Of a DNA stretch of 33,662 bases, positions 7,562 through 16,086 are shown one piece after another; position 1 is the stretch's first letter; every line of letters begins with the position of its first letter. Under the pieces are notes generated by a model that saw only the letters and a list, made by a program, of their open reading frames with translations, was not told the DNA's origin and searched no databases. The translations under genes and the position numbers were made by a program. Origin of the DNA: Planctomycetales bacterium 4484_113 (GTDB lineage: Bacteria; 4484-113); NCBI GenBank assembly GCA_002050035.1, contig MVCR01000014.1, positions 1-33,662 of the forward strand. Direction: 5' to 3'.

Positions 7562-8842
7562 GTGGTCATCATCATCCACGAAGCCGGGCATATGCTGGCG
7601 GCGAAGATGTGCGGCGTGCCGGTCAGCGACTTCTCGGTCGGCTTCGGTCCGTCGCTCGTTTCGTGGGAGTGGCACGGGACGCGCTATCACATCTCCGCTT
7701 TCCCCATCGGCGGCTATGTGAAGGTCGCTGGGATGGAGCCGGATGAGCCGCTCACGCCGAATTCATTCAAGGTGCGCCCATGGTGGCAGAAGGTGTTCAT
7801 ACTTGCCGCGGGCGCTCTGGGCAATTTCGTGCTCGCGGTGATTCTCATCTTCGTGCTCTCCTTCATCGGCTTTCCGAGGCAGGCGGTGCTGGTGCAGGCG
7901 GTGATTCCCGGCGGGCCAGCGGCGGAAGCGGGTTTTGAACCGGGCGATGTCGTCTATACGGTGAACGGGCAACGGGTGAAGGACCAGTTCACGCTGCGAC
8001 GGGCGATTATGAGCGCGGAGGGGCGGGAGATGACATTTGTGCTGGAGCGCCGCGGAGAGAAAGTGGAAAAGCAGGTGATTCCGCGCAGCTTTGAATACGT
8101 GAACGCGGAAGGGCAGACCGTGCCCTACAACGAAGGAGCTCCCTCCATCGGCGTGATGCACGCGATTGTGATCCTGGTGCTGCCGAAAGTGCAGATCGTG
8201 CTGCCCAATTCGGAGGCGGCCAAGGCGGGCATCAAGCCCGGAGACGTCATCACGGCGGTGAATGATAAGCCAGTAACGCTGGGAAGCGATCTTTACTACC
8301 TCGTCAGCGGTGAAGCGGGGTCGCCATCGCCGCTCAAGCTCGCGCTCAGCCGTGGCGGGAAGAAGCTCACGGTGGAGCTTCCTTCCGGCACCACCATCAA
8401 CTCGCTGGGCATTCTCTTTGCCAGCGAGCTGGAGCGGCTGCCGTTTCTCCAGACGGTCACGCGGGCGCTGGAGGCGGTTTACACGACGACAGTTCTTTTC
8501 ATCCAGGGCCTGGGGCAACTGGCAACCAAGGAAGGTCTCGAGATGGTTTCGGGGCCGGTCGGCATCGGCGCCATCATCGCGCAGTCGGCAAAAAGCGGCA
8601 TCTACACGCTCATCCAGATTGCGATGGTGATAACGCTGAATCTGGGGCTGCTCAATCTCCTTCCGATTCCGGCGCTCGACGGCGGACGTATCGTCTTCGT
8701 CGCGCTCGGTCTCGTTGGCATTCGCATCAGTGAGAGGAAGGAAGCGATGGCGCACACGGTCGGACTCGTATTCTTGCTTTCGCTGATTCTGCTCATCACT
8801 TTCCGCGATCTGATGGGGATGCTGCGACTAAGTCTCCCATAG
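7562..8842 (+). CDS. rseP: RseP-like site-2 protease (M50) with two PDZ domains; N-terminal TM coded upstream of the first canonical start
   Basis: HEAGHMLAAKMCGVPVSDFSVGFGP...FPIGGYVKVAGME; NLGLLNLLPIPALDGGRI. In-frame upstream codons 7520-7561 encode IGLLPTIAILAVLA, matching a typical RseP TM1, without ATG/GTG/TTG. Confidence 0.9.
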   Translation: MVIIIHEAGHMLAAKMCGVPVSDFSVGFGPSLVSWEWHGTRYHISAFPIGGYVKVAGMEPDEPLTPNSFKVRPWWQKVFILAAGALGNFVLAVILIFVLSFIGFPRQAVLVQAVIPGGPAAEAGFEPGDVVYTVNGQRVKDQFTLRRAIMSAEGREMTFVLERRGEKVEKQVIPRSFEYVNAEGQTVPYNEGAPSIGVMHAIVILVLPKVQIVLPNSEAAKAGIKPGDVITAVNDKPVTLGSDLYYLVSGEAGSPSPLKLALSRGGKKLTVELPSGTTINSLGILFASELERLPFLQTVTRALEAVYTTTVLFIQGLGQLATKEGLEMVSGPVGIGAIIAQSAKSGIYTLIQIAMVITLNLGLLNLLPIPALDGGRIVFVALGLVGIRISERKEAMAHTVGLVFLLSLILLITFRDLMGMLRLSLP

Positions 8843-8965
8843 GTGTTTCTCGCGCTGCGCGCGCCAGCTCGCAACTCCATCACTCCTCGCAATGATGCCT
8901 GACTCCGCCGCAGGCGCTCCTGCCTGCATCCGGCAAACACTTTCTCCGCTCAAGCGTCTAATTGT

Positions 8966-9541
8966 ATGGCAGGCACGCTCGCGACCGGTGCGGGCTATAA
9001 TGAATGGCTAGCGCGCCGTGCCGCAGAACAACCTATGTGGTGGAGTCTGGATTTCTGGCTGAAGAATCACTTTGTCCCCTGGGGACGCATCGGCTCGTTC
9101 GCGCTGCTTGTCGTCCACCTCTACCTTGTCTGGTGGGTCTACCGCGATGCCGAGCGGCGGTTTCACAACGGTGTCTGGTTCGCCCTGTTCGCGGCGATCT
9201 TCCCGCTGGGCGGCTGGCTGTTCTACCTCGTCTACCGCAGCTCCAGCCTGCCGATGAAAGCCATTGGCGCAAGTATGCAGCACGCTCTCTCCCCTCGCCG
9301 GCGCCGCTTGCAGGAGAAGATGGAACTCCTGAGGCTGCTCACCGAGGTTCCGGTGCCGGATGACCAGCTCGAAGAGCTCATCTATCAGGGCAACCTGCCG
9401 GTTGCCCGTTTGTACTGCGAGGATCAGCTTATGCTCGCAAAGGAGCAGAACGACGAGCGGCGGATCATCAGCTACGAGCGTTATCTGCACCGAGTGCAGG
9501 AGCTGGAGCGGCGCGAGAGCGAACGCGATGATACCCACTAG
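8966..9541 (+). CDS. Small membrane protein of unknown function, two TM segments and charged C-terminal tail
   Basis: IGSFALLVVHLYLVWWVYRDAERRFHNGVWFALFAAIFPLGGWLFYLVYRSSS; start uncertain (8966 or 9035). Confidence 0.65.
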   Translation: MAGTLATGAGYNEWLARRAAEQPMWWSLDFWLKNHFVPWGRIGSFALLVVHLYLVWWVYRDAERRFHNGVWFALFAAIFPLGGWLFYLVYRSSSLPMKAIGASMQHALSPRRRRLQEKMELLRLLTEVPVPDDQLEELIYQGNLPVARLYCEDQLMLAKEQNDERRIISYERYLHRVQELERRESERDDTH

Positions 9542-9617
9542 ACCAGAGCTGGCTCGAGAGCAGATGGCGCTGTGCTAGAATGATTTCCGCAGCACTCTCT
9601 GACGAGGTTATGCACTT

Positions 9618-11561
9618 ATGCGCTTGATGGAACGAATCAGGAAGCGATTCCGCGCCTTTCTCATCAGCTTCGCCATTATTTTCGTGATTTCGGTTTTCGG
9701 CGGTCTGGGAATCGGCGGCTATTACATGGGCATGGGCGCGCGGCGCGGCGGTGTCGGCGCTCCCGCGGGCGCGGGCGGCTATCGCTCCTTGGTGCCCGGC
9801 GTGCTTGCGGTAGCTAGGCTGGGCGACCGCGAGCTTCCGCCCGCCGAGTTCTTTCGCCGCGTTACCGAGATTCGCAGCATTCTGGAGGATAGAGGACAGA
9901 GCCCCGGCAACGACCCCATTTCTCAGCTCGAGCTGCAGAACGCGGTGCTCGAGCAGCTCTTCCGCGAGGAAGTCCTGGTGCGCTATGCCCGCGCCAATGG
10001 CATCAGAGTCAGCGATGCCGAGGTGCGCAAGCAGATAAACGACATCCTAGATCGCATCGCTCCCCAAGCCGAGAAAGAAGGTCATGAGAAGACCATCGCC
10101 GGAGAAATCGCGCGCAGCGTGAAGACCAGCAGCGAGCGCCGCAAAGCTCTTGCCGACTACCTCGAGCGACTGGGCACTACCCGCCGCCAGTTCAGCGAGC
10201 AGATTGGTCATGAGCTTCTGCTCACCAAGACGCAGGACGCGATCAGCGATGAAGAGAAGGTCAAGGCCGAGAAGGCGGCGCAGGAGAAGGTGGACAAGAT
10301 CAAGCAGGCGCTTGATGCCGGCGAGGACTTTGCCGATGTCGCCAGGAAGTACTCGGATGATGAGAGCAGCCGCGAGAAGGGCGGGAAAGTGGAGTCCTTC
10401 CTCAAACGAGGACTCCTGGGTAACGACGTGGACAAGGTCGCCTTCTCCCTCAAAGTTGGTGAGGTCTCCGATGCTATCAAGACCACTTTCGGCTACGAGT
10501 TCATCAAGGTGCTGGAGAAGATTGAAGCATCGGGAAGGGAGTTCGAGCGTCAGAAGCCGGACATCATCAAACGCCTCAAGGAGCGGCACCAAGATGAGGT
10601 CGACTACGAACCCACGGAAGAGGAAATCAAGAATCAATACGAGAAGATCAAGATTGCCCACATCGTCGTGCGCAATCTCTACCGTTCAAAGGCGGAAGCC
10701 CGCATCCAATGGATGACCGAGGCGTTGGAGAAAACCATCTATGATCCATCCCTGCTCGCCTACCGCGCGTTCAACCAACTCCCGCTTTACTTCCCGCAGG
10801 TGCAGGAAACAACAATGGAGGATATCGCCCGTCAGGCGCTGATGAAAGAAGGTGCCGACTTGAGTGTCCTGCCGGAGCTGGCACACAACTACCTGCTCAA
10901 TCACGTGGAGACACTGCAAAAGACCTACGGAGACCCGCCGGAAGAGCTCCGCGACCAGTTCACCGCGCTGGGGCTGGAACCCATGTCCTCCACCGACGAG
11001 CAGAGCTCTGGCAAGCAAGCTGAGTCGTCCGTCTCCGCGCCAGTCGAAGCGAAGGAGGATTCCCCTGCCGATGAGGAGACGGAACGCCTGACGATTCCCG
11101 CCTACCCGCTGGCCGTTGGCTTGATGATGGAGGCGCTGAAGAACCAGCACTCACGGTCCGACCTCGACTACGACGCTGCTTACTTCTACAACGAATGGCT
11201 GAGCAATGATGCAGCTCGCAGCCATTTCCCCGTTGACCCGGACGCGGTGCGGGGCGAGATCGAGCGGCTACTCAACGAAGCCATCAGCAAGTACGAGTAC
11301 TCCGCCTACTACTACGCTCTCGCAGGCGAGAACTACGCAGCCTGGGTGAAGCCCGAGCAGGCCCGGGAGATGCTGGCCAAGGCGGAGACTTACGCCGGTC
11401 GAGACGCCGACCTGCTCACCCAGATTCTGTCTGCCTACGATGAGAATGGCGATGCTGAAAAGAGCGCCGAGCTGCGCAAACTGGTAGGCGAAATCCGCCT
11501 GGAAGAACAGAAACAACGCGCCGCCCGAATGGGGCAGCCCAGGAAGTTGCCCAACCCGTAG
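9618..11561 (+). CDS. SurA-N/PpiC (parvulin)-type membrane-anchored peptidyl-prolyl isomerase
   Basis: N-terminal TM; VARLGDRELPPAEFFRRV...LEQLFREEVLVRYARANGIRVSDAEVRKQI; parvulin segment KIKQALDAGEDFADVARKYSDDESSREKGGKVESFLKRGLLGNDVDKVAFSLKVGEVSDAIKTTFGYEFIKVL. Confidence 0.85.
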   Translation: MRLMERIRKRFRAFLISFAIIFVISVFGGLGIGGYYMGMGARRGGVGAPAGAGGYRSLVPGVLAVARLGDRELPPAEFFRRVTEIRSILEDRGQSPGNDPISQLELQNAVLEQLFREEVLVRYARANGIRVSDAEVRKQINDILDRIAPQAEKEGHEKTIAGEIARSVKTSSERRKALADYLERLGTTRRQFSEQIGHELLLTKTQDAISDEEKVKAEKAAQEKVDKIKQALDAGEDFADVARKYSDDESSREKGGKVESFLKRGLLGNDVDKVAFSLKVGEVSDAIKTTFGYEFIKVLEKIEASGREFERQKPDIIKRLKERHQDEVDYEPTEEEIKNQYEKIKIAHIVVRNLYRSKAEARIQWMTEALEKTIYDPSLLAYRAFNQLPLYFPQVQETTMEDIARQALMKEGADLSVLPELAHNYLLNHVETLQKTYGDPPEELRDQFTALGLEPMSSTDEQSSGKQAESSVSAPVEAKEDSPADEETERLTIPAYPLAVGLMMEALKNQHSRSDLDYDAAYFYNEWLSNDAARSHFPVDPDAVRGEIERLLNEAISKYEYSAYYYALAGENYAAWVKPEQAREMLAKAETYAGRDADLLTQILSAYDENGDAEKSAELRKLVGEIRLEEQKQRAARMGQPRKLPNP

Positions 11562-11597
11562 GATCGATAGACTCGCTCGGCGCTGACGTGCGCTCGA

Positions 11598-12518
11598 CTA
11601 CTCCTGCGGTCGCTCGCCAACGGCAAGCTCCAGCTCTATTTGCTTTCCACCGCGATCAATAACCACGCGAATCTTCTGCCCAGGACGCAGGCGTCGCAAT
11701 AGCTCCGCGAATGCCTTCAGGTCGGCAATAGGCTCATCATCAATCCGCAGCAGTATGTCGCCCGCCTGGATTCCCGCAGCCTCTGCCGGACTTCCCGGCT
11801 GCACTCCGGAAAGCGCAACCCCATGTTCCACTTTCCGCGCGAAATCGGGAACCGTTCCCAGGTACGGACGCCGACCGCCGGATGGGGCAATCCCTCTTTC
11901 CTCCAGGCGCAGCCAGCAGTAATCGGTCGGCGAGCCGAGTCGTTGCAGCAAGCGCACCGTGAAGTCCGCTATCTCCGAGATGCCTCGGTAGTTCAGTCTA
12001 TCAGGCGTATCCGTCATCCGGTCGTACTCGGCGGTTACGCCGGTGAAGAGGTAAAGAAACGGCACCCCTGCACGATAGAAGGAATAGTGGTCCCCCGCCT
12101 GCCATCCGGATCTCATCAGCTCAAGTTCAACCGGCTGCGGAAGAGCCCTGGCCACAGCTTGCAGTTCATCCTTGAACCGCTCAGAGCCATTCCGGGCGCA
12201 TCGCTTCCTTTCAGCGCAGGTCGCCACCAGCAGCCGATGCTGCGTCAGTGTGCCCACCATGTCGAAGTTGATGTTGAATGCATTCGTGAGCGCAAGCGGT
12301 GGCTTCTTCACCAGTGCCTGCGAGCCCTTGAGCCCTCGTTCTTCACCGTCGAAGAGCGCAATCACCACCGGATACCGGCTCTTCCATCCCAGCAGGGTCA
12401 GTCGGCGCGCCACCGCCATCACCGCCGCCACTCCGCTGGCATTGTCGTTAGCTCCCGAGAAGTAACGCCAGCCTTCCGTCGTAATCCGGTATCCGAGATG
12501 GTCATAGTGAGCACTCAT
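11598..12518 (-). CDS. M28-family metallopeptidase with C-terminal PDZ domain; N-terminally truncated
   Basis: SAHYDHLGY...FSGANDNASGVAAVMAVARRL...VVIALFDGEERGLKGSQALV (M28 metal ligands); PDZ GVALSGVQPGSPAEAAGIQAGDILLRIDDEPIADLKAF. Confidence 0.8.
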   Translation of the reverse strand: MSAHYDHLGYRITTEGWRYFSGANDNASGVAAVMAVARRLTLLGWKSRYPVVIALFDGEERGLKGSQALVKKPPLALTNAFNINFDMVGTLTQHRLLVATCAERKRCARNGSERFKDELQAVARALPQPVELELMRSGWQAGDHYSFYRAGVPFLYLFTGVTAEYDRMTDTPDRLNYRGISEIADFTVRLLQRLGSPTDYCWLRLEERGIAPSGGRRPYLGTVPDFARKVEHGVALSGVQPGSPAEAAGIQAGDILLRIDDEPIADLKAFAELLRRLRPGQKIRVVIDRGGKQIELELAVGERPQE

Positions 12519-12607
12519 GCTGCGGTGGCGGCAAACTGCACACCGGCGAATGCGAGCAATGCGGTAAACACCGAGAGAATACGCTGCCGGAAAAGAAAAG
12601 CTTTCAT
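12515..12607 (-). pseudogene. Orphan signal peptide ORF just upstream of and out of frame with the M28 peptidase
   Basis: MKAFLFRQRILSVFTALLAFAGVQFAATAA* (n/h/c regions, AxA-like site); its TGA overlaps the M28 ORF ATG (ATGA). Confidence 0.5.
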
Positions 12608-13518
12608 ACGCCCGTCTGCACGAACAACCTGGGGGGAAAGCAGTAGAGAAGCAATGTCAGAATCGCTCCCGCAAGCACCAGCCATCCGAAGATCGCATTG
12701 CTGAAGCGCGGCTTGCGCAGCCGCGTCGGGCTGAAGCGGAAAAGGTCCCACCGAACCAGCAGGATGATGCCAAAAAAGAGCAGAAGCACCTCGGTTCGGA
12801 TATCCGCGAAATTGTGTCCCGGCGGCCAACCGCCCCACCCTCGACCGACGCCAAGCGCGGCTCCGTGCAGATATGTGCTCAGCACGATACCGGCGACAAA
12901 CAGCGTCAGCCACCCCCACCGCACGCTCTGGTGCGCTCTGGAGGCGGTGGCTTTCTGCGCTAACTCTCCCATCCTTCCGAAAAGGATGAGGAGCACATAG
13001 TAGACTCCGTGCAGAAGGAAAACCGCCGCGCCAATCATCAGGGTCAAATAGAGAAGCTGCACCCACGGGTTGACCGGCGACTCCCATCGCGTCCGCAGCA
13101 GCGGCTCCTGGGGCGCTGAAGGAGGAATGCTGACACTCGCTCCCGCCCCATCTATCGCCGTGATGTAGTAGGAATACGACTCCCCCATCGACAGCGCCGG
13201 AAGTTCTCCTACCCAACGATCATCAGTGCCAACGAGCTGCATCGGAACCGAAAGAAAGTCATCCTGCCCCTTCTGGCGATACAGTATTTCCACTCTCACG
13301 ATTTCGGCATCGCGATTCGACCAGATAGCCGCCGATACCAGGTGTCCCCGTCCGACACCCTCACAACCATCCACCACCATCCGGTATCCAATCGGCTCTG
13401 TCAGCGCCTTCTCCTCATACGTTTTCTGCACAATCGCCGAACGCAGTGTAACGAACAGAAGCACGCCCGCAAGCAAGACAATGAAAATCATCATAATCTG
13501 TTGGCGGTTGCTGGGCAT
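12604..13518 (-). CDS. Multi-pass membrane protein with N-terminal extracytoplasmic beta domain, unknown family
   Basis: MMIFIVLLAGVLLFVTL anchor; ...EILYRQKGQDDFLSVPMQLVGTDDRWVGELPALSMGESYSYYITAID...; then several TM helices. Stop overlaps the next start (GTATGA). Confidence 0.7.
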   Translation of the reverse strand: MPSNRQQIMMIFIVLLAGVLLFVTLRSAIVQKTYEEKALTEPIGYRMVVDGCEGVGRGHLVSAAIWSNRDAEIVRVEILYRQKGQDDFLSVPMQLVGTDDRWVGELPALSMGESYSYYITAIDGAGASVSIPPSAPQEPLLRTRWESPVNPWVQLLYLTLMIGAAVFLLHGVYYVLLILFGRMGELAQKATASRAHQSVRWGWLTLFVAGIVLSTYLHGAALGVGRGWGGWPPGHNFADIRTEVLLLFFGIILLVRWDLFRFSPTRLRKPRFSNAIFGWLVLAGAILTLLLYCFPPRLFVQTGV

Positions 13519-13533
13519 AGGTTCTCCTCGGAG

Positions 13534-13785
13534 CTATCGTTCGTCCATTCTAGCAAGCTCCGCTTCTGCTTGCAACGACCAGTAGCCCTGCGGCTCCAGC
13601 TCAAGGTAAAGCTCGAATGCCATCCTGGCGAGCTGAGGAAGCTCCAGCGCCTTGAACGCCAGCCCGACATTGTAGAAGGCTCCGATGTAGCTCGGGTCGC
13701 CCTGGAGTTCCTTCAGGAGCGCCCGGATGGCTCCGACAGGGTCGCCCCGCTCAATCATCCGTTGGAACTTGATACATCTGCTCAT
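13534..13785 (-). CDS. Small TPR-like protein
   Basis: KFQRMIERGDPVGAIRALLKELQGDPSYIGAFYNVGLAFKALELPQLARMAFELYLELEP; SD GAGGAC upstream. Confidence 0.65.
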   Translation of the reverse strand: MSRCIKFQRMIERGDPVGAIRALLKELQGDPSYIGAFYNVGLAFKALELPQLARMAFELYLELEPQGYWSLQAEAELARMDER

Positions 13786-13939
13786 GGTTCGTCCTCAGGT
13801 TCACTACGGCATGCATCGTGAAAGCAGAAGCATTATAGAGCCGCCGGTCGCACTTACCCGCTTCTTCCAAAACGCAGTATAATTTGGATGGGTGAAACAT
13901 TATCCCCCCTTGATGAGTCTAAGCAGTTGAGGAGAATAT

Positions 13940-15727
13940 ATGCCTATGGATATGGCAACAAGAGAAAACAGACATAGAGCGTTTGCGGGGCTAGGCATCG
14001 CTGCTGTCTGTCTGCTTCTTCTTGCTGGAGCGGCAGGAGCGTCTCCCGCTCGTGTTACGGGCGTGGAAGCGGGAGTTTTTCCCGACCGCGAGCTCGTGGT
14101 TATCCGACACGAAGGTGGTGTTTCCCTGTCTCCCCGCTACACATGGCTGAAAGCTACCTCAACCCTCACCATTCTCCTGCGCAACGTAGTGGTCTCGCAG
14201 ACAACCCGCATCAAGCCATCCCAACCTCTTATCCGCAGCGTTGAACTTGCACCCGTGCCGGGGAAGAACGACGCGGTGCTCAAGCTCACCGTGAGCGACA
14301 GTGATGTCATCGAGCGCAGCAACTGGCGCTTCGGCAACTACTCGAAACAGATTGTGCTGGTGGAGTTCTTCCCCCTCAAGACCAAACGCGAAGAGGCGCC
14401 GAAGATCCGCGACTTAGAGAGATTCTGGAAGCAGCGCGCCAGCGGAGAGAGGAACCAGCCGCTTTTTTCAGCGGAGGAAACGCTGAACCTCAGCATGCCA
14501 GCGCGAGAGGTTGACGCCGCTCTTCGCGCACGCAATCTGTATGACCCGCACGTTCCGTTCACCGTCATCAGTCAGGGCGCCGGCGCCATCTCCACCCCGC
14601 AGGGTCAGGCGGGATTGGACGAGCTGCTCGTCGAAGAAGTGGTGGACGAACTACTGCTCATAGGGAAGCCGGAGGCAATCGCTCAAGCGCGCGCCGCTAT
14701 CCAGGATGTGGAATCGTCGGTAAATGAACGGGAGTCTACTGAGAAAACGCAGCAGCCAGCGAGGTCGCCCTCCTCCAGCAGGAGCGGTTCCATCGACTCC
14801 GACTACCCTCCGCTAACCCCCGGTGCGCCCTCCGAGCCCGGAAACTATCAGCAGCTCAAGCATCGGCTCTCCGATATCCTGGTCAATCTTCAGGCGACCA
14901 ACGGGCTCAACTTCTGGGCGACGATAATGCTGCTCTCACGAATGAGCGGCGTCTCCATCATCATTGACCCTTATGCTGTAGACCTGCCCACCGGGAGTCG
15001 CCGCAAGACTCTGATAGAATCTCCCGGCTCGACCCAGGGCGGCCCCGGCACCGGCTTCAGGGAAGCGCGCCAGTTCCAGCCCGAGAGCCTTCAGGGCGCC
15101 ACCAATACCGTCATCGGCAACCTTGAAGCGGTGCCTTTTGACCTTGCACTGCGAATCATCCTTACCACACACAACCTAAGCTACTTGGTATTCTCGACTC
15201 CAGAGAGCGGCTTCACCAAACCGGTCATCCTCGTAAGCAGCAAAGAACGCATCCAGCAGGAGATCGCCGGCGCCAACCAGATTGACCTCTATCAGGAGCA
15301 CTACGCCGATCCGCAAGAGCTCTACAACATCCTGGACAATATGGATCTCCTGCCTTCACGCGAGCGAGGCTGGTATGTTTACCGCAATCCCTACGGAGGT
15401 TACGGCGGAGGCGGCGGTCGTGGCGCTGGGGGGGGCGGCTATGGCGGAGGCGGGAGTCGTGGCGGCGGAGCAGGTGGCGGCGCCGGTGGAGCAGGTGGAG
15501 GCGCTGGCGCGGGGATGCTCTTTGAAGGCTTCATTCCCACTCACGCGCAGGCACTCCTGGTTGAAGTCACTCCGAACAGCCGTAACGCCACTCTGTCCGA
15601 GCTTGTGCGCATCGCCCGCAGGTATCCTGAACTGACCATGCTGGACATTCACTTCTCCCGTGAAAGCAAAACAGCGGATGAAGAAGCGCCGCAGCTCCAC
15701 CGCGCCCTGGTGCTCTGTCTGCCCTGA
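13940..15727 (+). CDS. Exported AMIN / secretin N0-N1-like protein lacking a secretin pore domain, with Gly-rich insert
   Basis: Signal peptide; AMIN-like RVTGVEAGVFPDRELVVIRHEG...; STN-like LEAVPFDLALRIILTTHNLSYLVFS; N1-like QEHYADPQELYNILDNMD...HAQALLVEVTPNSRNATLSELVRIARRYPEL; SD GAGGAG. Confidence 0.65.
   Translation: MPMDMATRENRHRAFAGLGIAAVCLLLLAGAAGASPARVTGVEAGVFPDRELVVIRHEGGVSLSPRYTWLKATSTLTILLRNVVVSQTTRIKPSQPLIRSVELAPVPGKNDAVLKLTVSDSDVIERSNWRFGNYSKQIVLVEFFPLKTKREEAPKIRDLERFWKQRASGERNQPLFSAEETLNLSMPAREVDAALRARNLYDPHVPFTVISQGAGAISTPQGQAGLDELLVEEVVDELLLIGKPEAIAQARAAIQDVESSVNERESTEKTQQPARSPSSSRSGSIDSDYPPLTPGAPSEPGNYQQLKHRLSDILVNLQATNGLNFWATIMLLSRMSGVSIIIDPYAVDLPTGSRRKTLIESPGSTQGGPGTGFREARQFQPESLQGATNTVIGNLEAVPFDLALRIILTTHNLSYLVFSTPESGFTKPVILVSSKERIQQEIAGANQIDLYQEHYADPQELYNILDNMDLLPSRERGWYVYRNPYGGYGGGGGRGAGGGGYGGGGSRGGGAGGGAGGAGGGAGAGMLFEGFIPTHAQALLVEVTPNSRNATLSELVRIARRYPELTMLDIHFSRESKTADEEAPQLHRALVLCLP
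15392..15516 (+). repeat. Low-complexity Gly-rich coding repeat
   Basis: YGGYGGGGGRGAGGGGYGGGGSRGGGAGGGAGGAGGGAGAG. Confidence 0.85.
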
Positions 15728-15800
15728 ACCAGAGCGCCCCTGTTGCCGACGAGCCATCGTCAGTCGCCGGCTGCCAGAACCGCATCGTCGCAGCTACACT

Positions 15801-16082
15801 TCAGGAAGCTTCCACACAATGAGGTAGTTCCCCTCCACGGAATCCTCGGCGGACAGCACCGACTCGCATGCCTCCAGAGCGGTTAGCGTGGAGAGGTCGT
15901 GGAACCGCATTCCCCTCCACGGAATCCTCGGCGGACAGCACCGACTCGCATGCCTCCAGAGCGGTTAGCGTGGAGAGGTCGTGGAACCGCAGCGGGGCGG
16001 CGACCCAGAGCATAGGCCCCACTTCACCCGCATCGCGGTAGGCACGTTTCTCGGTGAAGATGCGCGCGACCTCCTCCCGCAT
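15801..16082 (-). CDS. Small ORF following the hydantoinase-A-like gene; 3' end frameshifted by tandem duplication
   Basis: MREEVARIFTEKRAYRDAGEVGPMLWVAAPLRFHDLSTLTALEACESVLSAEDSVEG... begins 4 nt after the upstream TGA with GAGGG as SD. Removing one 82-bp unit gives ...EDSVEGNYLIVWKLPEV*. Confidence 0.5.
   Translation of the reverse strand: MREEVARIFTEKRAYRDAGEVGPMLWVAAPLRFHDLSTLTALEACESVLSAEDSVEGNAVPRPLHANRSGGMRVGAVRRGFRGGELPHCVEAS
15828..15991. repeat. Perfect 82-bp tandem duplication (two copies)
   Basis: 15828-15909 and 15910-15991 are identical: TTCCCCTCCACGGAATCCTCGGCGGACAGCACCGACTCGCATGCCTCCAGAGCGGTTAGCGTGGAGAGGTCGTGGAACCGCA. Confidence 0.98.
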
Positions 16083-16086
16083 TCGT

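Noticed and set aside
7763-8755. - strand ORF (330 aa) antisense to rseP
   Set aside because: Shadow ORF; rseP motifs on the + strand are unambiguous.
8996-9001. TATAAT inside the 5' part of ORF 8966..9541
   Set aside because: No start codon at the N6 position; could indicate a start at 9035, but support is too weak to call a promoter.
13888-13977. Possible upstream ORF (MGETLSPLDESKQLRRIYAYGYGNKRKQT*) overlapping the start of the AMIN protein
   Set aside because: Its ATG is only 4 nt after TATAAT, so a normal TSS would exclude it from the mRNA; the downstream start has its own GAGGAG SD.
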